Source of the DNA: Verrucomicrobiota bacterium
Lineage (GTDB): Bacteria; Verrucomicrobiota; Verrucomicrobiia; Chthoniobacterales; Terrimicrobiaceae
Direction of reading: 5' to 3'
Assembly: GCA_018970255.1 (NCBI GenBank)
Contig: JAGWWS010000024.1
Coordinates: forward strand, 1 to 37,175
DNA length: 37,175 bases
A program made the position numbers and the translations under genes. This document shows, in pieces, positions 34,601-37,175 of this stretch (position 1 is the stretch's first letter; every line of letters starts with the position of its first letter). A model generated the notes under the pieces. It was not told where the DNA came from. It did no database searches and was given only the letters and a program-made list of their open reading frames with translations.

Positions 34601-37175
34601 TCCCGCCGCCGTCGGGCTTCCGGAGAAAACGCCTGTCGTGGCATTCAAGGAAACACCCGGCGGCAACTGGGTGGCGTTCACGCTGTAGGCGGTCGGTTGG
34701 TTCGTGGCATTGATGGAGAACGACAGCGGGCTCCCTAGCGAGGCGGCCAGCGAAAGCGGTCCCTGGAAGGAAATCTGTGCCGTGTTCCTTGCGACGCGGA
34801 ATCCGACCCCGAACGAGCGTTCGAGCGCGGAGGCGGATGGCACGCCATAGTCGTCCAAGGCAATCGCGACAGGCGCGGAGTTCCAATTCCCGCCCCAAAC
34901 TTTTGCCGAATCCCCTGCGGCATCGGGGCCGGTGATGTAATCCCAAACCCACTCGCCGACATTGCCGGTGAGGTCGAACAAGCCAAGGCTGTTGGGCGTT
35001 TTTGAGCCCACCGGCCGTGTTCCGCGGGCGTCCAGGATTCCGGGATCGGCACCGGGCGAATTGCCAAGGTGCACGGCCACCGGGTTGGCATCGTTCCCGC
35101 CGCTGTAGGCGAAGGACTCGTTGGCCCCGCCTTTGGATGCCCACCAGAATTCATACCGGGTCGGCAAGCGGTAGCCGTTGGCGGAGGCGTTCACCCCGAT
35201 CGCATCCGGCCTGGGTTGCCCCGACCGGAAGGCTTGCGAGTTCACCGAATAAAAAGGCTGCAACCCTTCGCGCTCGCTGCGGGCGTTGCACCACTTGATC
35301 ACATCGAAGAAGTTGACGCCCCGCACCGGATGGCTATCGGCACTGCCTTCGCCCACCGCGAGTTCGTAGCCATTGGCAATCGCCCACTCGCGCACCGCCC
35401 GCCATTCGCCGAAAGTCGTCTCCGCCCTCGCCAAGCGGAATGCCGGCAACGCTCCCACGTTATACACGCCATCGACGTAAAACTGCCCACCCCCCAAAGC
35501 AGGGTATCCATATTGCCCGGGATCGAAGGCAGGCACATCGCGAAGCGGGGCCAAAACGGAAACGCCCAGCGTGGCGTTCCCGGTGCCAACGCTATTTGTG
35601 GCGTTAAGGGAAACCGTGGCATTGCCGCTGGCGGGCGGGGTTCCGGAAAGTTCGCCGGTGGTGGCGTTGAGGCCCAGCCAGGCGGGCAGGCCGCTGGCGC
35701 CAAAGGACGACGGAAGGAAAGTGGCGGGAATCCGGTAGCTGAACGGCACGCCCGCGAATGCGAAAACCGTGGACGGACCGGTGATGGCGGGCCGGTCCAA
35801 GACGCCTTGGATGCGGAGCGTCGCGCGCGAAGTGCCCATGGAGTTTGTCGCCGTGATGTTCACCGAAAAATTCCCGGCGGTCTGCGGCGTGCCCGAGAGG
35901 GCGCCGGTTGTGGAATTGATTGTGATCCAGGAGGGGATTTCCGTGGGATTTTCGATCGAGAAGGAGCGCGGGGCGTTCGTGGCGTTAAGAGAAAAGCTGA
36001 ACGCCTCCCCCACATTCACCACCCGCACCGCGGAGAGGTCCAGGCCGGGCGGGGCGGAGGGCGCCGCGTATTCATCGTAAAGGGCCACAACCTCGGATGC
36101 GGAAAGCCCGCGGTCGTAAATCCTGGCTTCGTCGAATGTGCCGAAAGGTTGGTTCCCTCCGTTGTTGCCGATTTTCGTCAGCGGCACCGGCACCACGGCC
36201 GCCGCCGTGCCCATGAGCGAGCCATCCACATAGAATTTCGTCTCCCCGCCCGAAGCGACCGCAGCGAGGTGGCGCCATCCCGCGCCGATCGCGCCCAAAT
36301 TCAACCCCGAGGAGAAGAATCCGTCGTTGTAAACGCCAAGGTTCCCTGCACCGTCGGCAATGACATGGTGGCGGCTTCCCGCCCCCCAGGCAAAGGTGCG
36401 CCAGTCATTGATCGATGGAATCGGGAAGCGAATCCATGCGGCAACCGTGTAGTTTCCCGAACCCGGGGGAAGGACCGGCGAATCAAGCGACAAATGCTTC
36501 GCTCCATCCGGACACGAAACGGCCCCGCCCGTGTAGCCATCAGCGATGAGCGTGGCGCCGTTTGAAAGCGTGGCATTCGGCCCGCTGCCGGAGACATCGG
36601 CTGTGGAATTCCCATCGAAGCGGTAATGCGCCACCAGGCCCGGGATTTTTCCGGTGGCCGCCCCGTAAACAGGAAGCTTCGCCACGGCACCCCGGGAGTC
36701 GTTGGAAAGGATCTGGATCTCGGAACTGAACGCGCCCGCCCGAGAAGGCGCAAAGTAAACATCGATGCTTCGCGAAGTCCCCGCCGCAACGACAAAATTT
36801 CCCGACAAGTTCCCCGAAAACCCGGGCGGGAAGACAATGCTCTGGACGGTCAAATTCCCCGAACCGGTGTTGGCGACCTGCATTGGCCTCACCACAAATT
36901 GGCCGATGGCAAGATTGCCGAAGGTGAGATTGCCCGAAGCAGAAATAAGCCGAGTCCCCTCGCCCACGCCGCTCACTGCGATGGTCTGATTCCCTGAAGT
37001 GGCGTTGGAGTTGACCGTCAGATTCCCGCTATAGCTTTGCGGCGCCGTAGGCTTAAAGGACACGGTCACATTTTGCGTGGCGTTGGGCGCGATGGATCCA
37101 CTCCAATTTCCGCTGAAACCCGCCGGATAACTGATCCCGGTGACACTCAGGTTTCCGCTCCCGCTGTTCCGGATC
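22655..37175 (-). CDS. Giant multidomain surface-type protein: ASH, LamG, nine FGE-like and ~23 He_PIG domains (partial, start outside window)
   Basis: The frame is open from the right edge to a TGA at 22655, at least 4,839 residues. The first possible start in the window is a GTG at 37069, but ASH-domain sequence continues upstream of it, so the true start lies beyond the edge. Visible order: two ASH/HYDIN-like domains, one LamG domain, then blocks of Ig-like He_PIG domains alternating with nine SUMF1/FGE-like domains (A to I). Each FGE-like unit has a 'TE.tw.eW..v..W' start, a WCNAKSE-like core, an ANGYRLPTEAEWEWAARGG segment, a DMNGNVWE segment and a GFRxARN end. It ends in a He_PIG domain (SLTIQIAP) with no sorting signal or membrane anchor. 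A secreted or surface location is expected from the domains; no signal peptide is visible because the N-terminus is missing. Very high Asn, Thr, Ala and Ser content and many N-X-S/T sequons are unusual. Confidence 0.93.
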   Translation of the reverse strand, partial: IRNSGSGNLSVTGISYPAGFSGNWSGSIAPNATQNVTVSFKPTAPQSYSGNLTVNSNATSGNQTIAVSGVGEGTRLISASGNLTFGNLAIGQFVVRPMQVANTGSGNLTVQSIVFPPGFSGNLSGNFVVAAGTSRSIDVYFAPSRAGAFSSEIQILSNDSRGAVAKLPVYGAATGKIPGLVAHYRFDGNSTADVSGSGPNATLSNGATLIADGYTGGAVSCPDGAKHLSLDSPVLPPGSGNYTVAAWIRFPIPSINDWRTFAWGAGSRHHVIADGAGNLGVYNDGFFSSGLNLGAIGAGWRHLAAVASGGETKFYVDGSLMGTAAAVVPVPLTKIGNNGGNQPFGTFDEARIYDRGLSASEVVALYDEYAAPSAPPGLDLSAVRVVNVGEAFSFSLNATNAPRSFSIENPTEIPSWITINSTTGALSGTPQTAGNFSVNITATNSMGTSRATLRIQGVLDRPAITGPSTVFAFAGVPFSYRIPATFLPSSFGASGLPAWLGLNATTGELSGTPPASGNATVSLNATNSVGTGNATLGVSVLAPLRDVPAFDPGQYGYPALGGGQFYVDGVYNVGALPAFRLARAETTFGEWRAVREWAIANGYELAVGEGSADSHPVRGVNFFDVIKWCNARSEREGLQPFYSVNSQAFRSGQPRPDAIGVNASANGYRLPTRYEFWWASKGGANESFAYSGGNDANPVAVHLGNSPGADPGILDARGTRPVGSKTPNSLGLFDLTGNVGEWVWDYITGPDAAGDSAKVWGGNWNSAPVAIALDDYGVPSASALERSFGVGFRVARNTAQISFQGPLSLAASLGSPLSFSINATNQPTAYSVNATQLPPGVSLNATTGVFSGSPTAAGNFNATVTASNADSAASANFTFTIREPMVAVRGVNNTWDDPAGRKVAGFEIARTEVRWDEWQRVRTWALAGNRTYDFAVGNGSAADNPVRNINWYDAAKWCNAKSEMEGLLPAYILNGATYTSGEAAPAIDPLANGYRLPTAAEWDWAARGGLAGLGYTYSGSNDANAAGWYRQNSHAAPVKLDNLYNQGSANFPNWVRGGTLPVGGKAANELGVFDMTGNVWELLQETGQIRGGSYVDVDPLLSTNGTANPGDRTNNLGFRPARNIALPFLAANLSATGMQGYPLAFALLVPAENPAVISISGLPGGLSYDAATGLVSGTPSVNGTFTANITASNASGNFTTRLKIAVAAQPPAPAINGPLGATSMSGAGFRYTVNATTWNSTTTYTASGLPAGLTINSTTGVISGTPATAGNFTVTLTAANQNLQQNATATLSLSFLEPFVDVAGGSRYGTRVPPFRIARTETTGADWDEVRDWALKNGYSIGNATATGPLNPATSVSWINVVKWCNAKSERDGLEPVYKVNGAVLRTGSSSPSADPAANGYRLPNEAEWAWAARGGLQGGNFTYSGGNSLDAVAWFAANSGGQSRPVAGKTPNELGLYDMNGNAWELTGPSTAMGGGWSTQDSSLSIAGTTGASIHPTIGFRLARNSELPWITTALSANATRGVPFIYAIGGRNFETSNATGLPAGLSFADGRITGTPTTRGTTNATIRVSNSQSANNTETLAIRVVEPVPVFSNFPTSLEVQLPAATVNQTFTATDAVSYNATGLPAGLTFNSTTGRLSGNATTAGSYPATIQAINADHSVAADLIIVVQPAGPLITSASTANGTAGLSFAANLSASGGTPTYSASGLPTGLTLNATTGAITGTPAFAGNYSVAISATTANGTATGTLNLSLRDELAFVQGGTLPPASGLSGNAVAGFRIGTTEVTWAGWQDVRNWAVSNGYADLANSGAGTAAEHPVRNVNWFEVVKWCNARSEREGLVPVYLNGNATYKTGNVTTVSLRGGANGYRLPTEAEWDFAARGGLLTKNYTYSGGNNPADVAWTFDNSPGFLIYNSAFNRWVGTQAVATKLANELGIHDMSGNVWEWCWDLLNGGRRLRGGGFNTWRDPFAMLSYRGGGAFNIDQWPHEWKDTMVGFRVARSITELVPVGNGSVDLSSYGGNVTAVADFQIGRTEVTWDEWKYVADWAASNGYTDLAAVAGSGGRPVQSVDILTAMKWCNAKSQMEGLTPVYTRNATGTPVFKTGTQLVPWDFAGYSMYDLTQPAANGYRLPMRSEWEWAMRGGQLSKNFAYSGSNNASEVAWHAGNSNNQPQPVGSKAANELGIHDMNGNVWELLDYVRGWWSWTGGGATSPIYEGGTVDFRDSSSWSEAGTGIRLARNLSLAFTGTASFNATLNQPFTATIATNTTGVVFRARSLPAGLSMNATSGIISGTPTFEAAHTVVVEASKGGATISRPLTITVIGQEPPVITGNLSASAKQGQTFQYQITAANSPTSYKATGLPRGLSLNAATGLISATPLVAGNYPVTLEASNAKKATATLTLAIASGVPDFSLPGGVFTGAFGYAFSRNVTSASPATFSAQGLPVGLEIDPQTGTISGIPTQSGNISAILAASNEFGSKTADVVFTIAPKPAPPVVAATAPQPGNANVATSYTINATNNPQRYSTSALPEGLVLDPATGVISGTPAAPGNFSVTLFATNPGGTGNATVAFNFGSLVPLPAFTGNLSATAHQEIPFSLTLNATNGDTVPLAFGNSTALPAGLTLNSTTGAISGTPSAPGNFTVRVTAANRAGTTSANLTLSILSAFVEVPAGNNTAAFRIGRLELSGAQWDAVRSWAGSRGYTDLPQSSQVNRAARNVSWNDAIKWCNARSEMEGLVPAYRKQDGSVWKTGGIGYRQISVYESYFVEGFVALPGANGYRLPDHREWFWAARGASTTSNFTYSGGNTMADVAWFNVDLKTTEGRAQPGGLKLPNALGIFDMSGNVREWVTKNGSFPEGGSVGGALNGSGETLAQGEQRTFSALTPESRDDFVGLRFALPSAAAAPAFAANITASVTVGQPITFAVPVFNSNNLTATTGLPAGLSLNATTGLLSGTPSQVGNFTANLTASNSIGSAQGSLLIRVLPLNPIFTNPSVTTAYRGANFTFTLNATNSPSSYSATGLPAGLSLNVTTGVVSGIVAGSADAPSETTIANLTASNGSTGFGTLSITILGRPVVSAPPPLTTTVGTAFSHQIQATNATGYGNSTALPSWLSLNTATGLLSGTAPAQIGNFTVNATASNPAGTSIPATIQIRVLPVAPAFTSNATAIGYAGQPFTHILAATNNQSVSLTPLAFGNSTALPSWLSLNVTTGALTGTAQAGNYSIGTTASNGATTASTLSIAVFDKPAITSPTSIATHPALAYQITATNSPTGYSASGLPAAVSLNATSGLLSGMPAPGNYTFTVTASNPAGSGNATVNLSVSSGFVEVENGTLRTSNTLNGTGVGRFQISKFETTWVEWNAIRSWGDANGYDFSDNSTTVARNAATAPLQPANNFTWYDAAKWCNARSQKEGLAPVYYLDGAVFKTGSGNLSRTDGEPVADPAANGYRLPTEAEWEWAARGGTLSQNSTYSGGNNLNAVAWYHGNSWGAKNPVGLKLPNELGLYDFSGGVSEWCFDFYADTDGFLRYRRERGGHYRSGEQVTLVPNAPWQSGLLRVDNRNDMLGKNLGGISHLTFGSRVGCDHRGMRPARNTAAAVVSGDLAPSIGYATKPVSYQLAATNSPTSYSATGLPQGLSLSSTGLLTGTSSTAGNFTVNITVANAFGNATTPILLRILPLPPAPVIAPASPVGFTGIFLSHQINATNSPTGYSASGLPPGLTLNASTGVVSGIPTAAGNFTATLSATNPTATANSTATFAIWDRSLVSVPASSTIDPFSIGKYEVTRAEWDYAVDAARRRNLDYDFDEALQGRPLVFSSNGSSIPGWPKVWIMPEPTPGRNPYDLGQATTNSTVSRNFTITNLSGQNLSFSFSSDGKPDFAVFGQPAIGVSINGSTNAPTASINTVHNTAFTLTVSFRPPYADPAWYRAKIQLLARDANNTISVNQTLEFFGQGTGSQPNTAATADLPMHSLSYSDAAKYCNALSELNGLTPVYRWPVLQAQNNKLLTRFQEGVASNSRSPYRSGLWKGESHVTGDADPVPDLVNANGYRLPTKEEWEWAMRGGNSSSTTYSGSNNATEVAVFRDNSSGSTLPLFNTLAGGSGLLFDGDSLSTTLRVAAGGTFPVGSKAANALGIFDMNGNVAEIVQGENSTKAIAALGGAWGSDAAALNQPQNIAQFSNTVGLRIVRSGPPVIRGFTFTANGTAATSASGQVGAAFATIQPIAKNVRSYAATGLPDGLSINATTGLITGTPLNTGFNGLTRNFTANITVENASGTSAAVPLPISIKPAPPVLTPPATPVNYILNSAQNYTPPASNSPTSYSASGLPPGLSINATTGLITGTPTASGTFSVILTLQNDGGTATATLPLKVWKTPTSFNQPEFTFWNIQPVPFMRVLERLAISADTDATHSASLLAGGINATVNATITTNASIEGIPSLRFQGANATYRAMATNPAGNLTSNFTIFIEDGGFTAFQQSSQTISGTAYNNRLQTFLNEFYQAQSADLLTRLAMGIGGALFGGSTNPPPATTPAFLISQTEVTAGEWVEVANNLPAGYALGNATYYGGTNWQSRPIVGVSWFDALKFCNAKSELAGLAPAYKLSGQTYKQGYPAGNRTDSVTLDSNANGYRLPTAAEWLRAGTSNGTLSHGGAFSNNATLNTASYNATWNMDAPEHTVRQLPSNANGIFDMAGSVWEWIWDSQYHDNTFGADTHYPALMGGSYKTPPATNKLDTFINVKAKLTAAGGGYNDAGFRTVRNFPAPAFVSRPTATGRAGQPFSHHVAASNSSGPLAALATISATGLPAGLTFNATTRFITGTPTAGGNFTANLTATTPGGNATQSLTIQIAP
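22925..23610 (-). other. FGE-like domain I (C-terminal)
   Basis: FLISQTEVTAGEWVEVANN opens it, then FCNAKSELAGLAPAYKLS, ANGYRLPTAAEWLRAGTSN, IFDMAGSVWEWIWDSQ and GFRTVRN. The core Trp of WCNA is replaced by Phe. It is followed by the last He_PIG domain. Confidence 0.85.
23610..24060 (-). other. Atypical Ig-like and helical linker before FGE-like domain I
   Basis: This stretch lacks the He_PIG core. It has a VNATITTNASIEGIPSLRF beta part, then a probable helix (RLQTFLNEFYQAQSADLLTR) that runs into a hydrophobic LAMGIGGALFGG segment and a Pro-rich joint. It is the only clearly helical, hydrophobic section of the visible giant protein. Confidence 0.6.
24620..25905 (-). other. FGE-like domain H with a nested beta domain
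   Basis: FSIGKYEVTRAEWDYAVDA opens it, but the YCNALSELNGLTPVYRWP core comes only after ~165 extra residues. The extra part (~25330-25680) reads like an ASH/HYDIN Ig-like domain (TVSRNFTITNLSGQN, LTVSFRPPYADPAWYRAKIQ). After it the domain resumes with ANGYRLPTKEEWEWAMRGG, IFDMNGNVAEIVQGE and GLRIVRS. Confidence 0.82.
26400..27215 (-). other. FGE-like domain G
   Basis: FQISKFETTWVEWNAIRSW opens it, then WCNARSQKEGLAPVYYLD, ANGYRLPTEAEWEWAARGG, LYDFSGGVSEWCFDFYAD and GMRPARN. It has the longest C-terminal loop of the uninterrupted copies, including VGCDHRGMRP. Its Cys residues do not form the FGE pair. Confidence 0.85.
28490..29190 (-). other. FGE-like domain F
   Basis: FRIGRLELSGAQWDAVRSW opens it, then WCNARSEMEGLVPAYRKQ, ANGYRLPDHREWFWAARGA and IFDMSGNVREWVTKNG. 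It ends GLRFALP rather than the usual GFRxARN. It lies between the two five-copy He_PIG blocks. Confidence 0.85.
30450..31155 (-). other. FGE-like domain E
   Basis: FQIGRTEVTWDEWKYVADW opens it, then WCNAKSQMEGLTPVYTRN, ANGYRLPMRSEWEWAMRGG, IHDMNGNVWELLDYVRG and GIRLARN. It is directly joined to domain D, giving the only FGE-FGE pair in the visible protein. Confidence 0.87.
31160..31912 (-). other. FGE-like domain D
   Basis: FRIGTTEVTWAGWQDVRNW opens it, then WCNARSEREGLVPVYLNG, ANGYRLPTEAEWDFAARGG, IHDMSGNVWEWCWDLLNGG and GFRVARS. It runs straight into domain E with no Ig-like spacer. The Cys in WEWCWD is not at the FGE catalytic position. Confidence 0.87.
32645..33285 (-). other. FGE-like domain C
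   Basis: FRIARTETTGADWDEVRDW opens it, then WCNAKSERDGLEPVYKVN, ANGYRLPNEAEWAWAARGG, LYDMNGNAWELTGPS and GFRLARN. It is the shortest of the nine (about 210 residues) and has no catalytic cysteines. Confidence 0.87.
33800..34526 (-). other. FGE-like domain B
   Basis: FEIARTEVRWDEWQRVRTW opens it, with WCNAKSEMEGLLPAYILN, ANGYRLPTAAEWDWAARGG and VFDMTGNVWELLQET following and GFRPARN at the end. It lacks catalytic cysteines. One He_PIG domain precedes it and two follow. Confidence 0.87.
34770..35530 (-). other. FGE-like domain A
   Basis: RLARAETTFGEWRAVREW opens the domain. WCNARSEREGLQPFYSVN, SANGYRLPTRYEFWWASKGG and LFDLTGNVGEWVWDY follow, and GVGFRVARN closes it. The usual WEWAARGG reads FWWASKGG here. 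No C-terminal cysteines are present. Confidence 0.85.
36060..36650 (-). other. LamG/concanavalin-A-like domain of the giant protein
   Basis: It starts GLVAHYRFDGNSTADVSGSG and contains YTVAAWIRFP, WRHLAAVASGGETKFYVDGS and FGTFDEARIYDRGLSASEV. All are hallmark phrases of bacterial LamG-type jelly-roll domains that bind glycans or proteins. It is the only such domain in the visible part. Confidence 0.88.
36650..37175 (-). other. Two ASH/HYDIN-like domains of the giant protein
   Basis: Two repeats share the phrases NSGSGNLSVTGISYPAGFSG and NTGSGNLTVQSIVFPPGFSG, each followed by a 'F.P......g.l.v.SN' strand (VTVSFKPTAPQSYSGNLTV and IDVYFAPSRAGAFSSEIQIL). This is the layout of HYDIN/ASPM-type Ig-like domains often found in bacterial surface proteins. 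The first repeat begins before the window edge. Confidence 0.75.

Larger units (their letters stand above)
22655..36060 (-). repeat. About 23 He_PIG-type Ig-like domains of the giant protein
   Basis: Each unit of ~80-85 residues has the core 'sATGLPaGLslNaTTGvisGTPt.aGNFtvt..AsN..G' followed by a hydrophobic strand. Approximate blocks N to C are: two at 35530-36060, one at 34526-34770, two at 33285-33800, three at 31912-32645, five at 29190-30450, five at 27215-28490, two at 25905-26400, two at 24060-24620 and one at 22655-22925. They act as spacers between FGE-like domains and are diverged from each other, so the array is not a fresh tandem duplication. Confidence 0.85.

Noticed and set aside
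22655-37069. GTG at 37069 as the true start of the giant gene
   Set aside because: The same frame continues upstream to the window edge with 35 more residues of good ASH-domain sequence (NSGSGNLSVTGISYPAGFSG), so the start must lie outside.
22655-37175. CRISPR array or tandem DNA repeat in the giant gene
   Set aside because: Recurring phrases are similar at protein level only. DNA copies differ, unit lengths vary, and there are no identical short repeats with uniform spacers.
1-37175. tRNA, rRNA or riboswitch genes
   Set aside because: I found no cloverleaf, rRNA core or riboswitch-like leader in the non-coding gaps, which are short or filled by the palindromes listed.

Overview
The window is high-GC bacterial DNA. 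The gene set points to a member of the Verrucomicrobiota or a close PVC relative: a GldG/DUF4340-type ABC export cluster present twice, an Hsp70 paralogue with a long C-terminal region, and a huge exported-type protein built from putative-Ig (He_PIG), LamG and SUMF1/FGE-like domains. This placement rests on family resemblance, not on a marker tree.

Layout. Positions 1-234 hold a cut-off piece of an MGH1-like glycoside hydrolase that loses its homology at a small hairpin. An Hsp70-family gene (209-2875, +) meets alaS (2872-5577, -) tail to tail with overlapping stop codons. From 13701 leftwards a close-packed minus-strand series runs: 3-methyladenine DNA glycosylase, a small membrane protein, a 691-aa exported helical protein, a NYN-domain protein, then ABC ATPase, ABC permease, GldG-like protein and DUF4340 protein, with alaS 55 bp further on. 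From 13781 rightwards a second, diverged copy of the four-gene ABC set runs on the plus strand, so the two sets are read outward from one 79-bp intergenic region. After that come a repeat-rich spacer with REP/BIME-like palindromes (18544-18695), a lower-GC VapBC-type toxin-antitoxin pair, a secreted DUF4139 protein and a DEAD-box RNA helicase with a DEVD motif II. A strong hairpin terminator and another REP-like palindrome lie at 22273-22563.

The rest (22655-37175, minus strand) is one open reading frame that continues past the right edge: at least 4,839 residues without a visible start. N to C it has two ASH/HYDIN-like domains, a LamG domain, then nine SUMF1/FGE-like domains interleaved with about 23 He_PIG Ig-like domains. 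None of the nine FGE-like domains keeps the C-terminal cysteine pair of a working formylglycine-generating enzyme, so they look like structural or binding modules. The Ig-like parts are strikingly rich in N-X-S/T sequons (23 of 35 Asn in one 425-residue stretch counted by eye).

How the parts may work together: the paired ABC clusters resemble the Gld-type ATPase/permease/auxiliary sets linked to surface or envelope export, and the giant protein is of a cell-surface or secreted type. Any link between them is inference from proximity only. The giant sequon-rich FGE/Ig protein, the divergent paralogous ABC clusters and the covarying REP elements are the most unusual items here.
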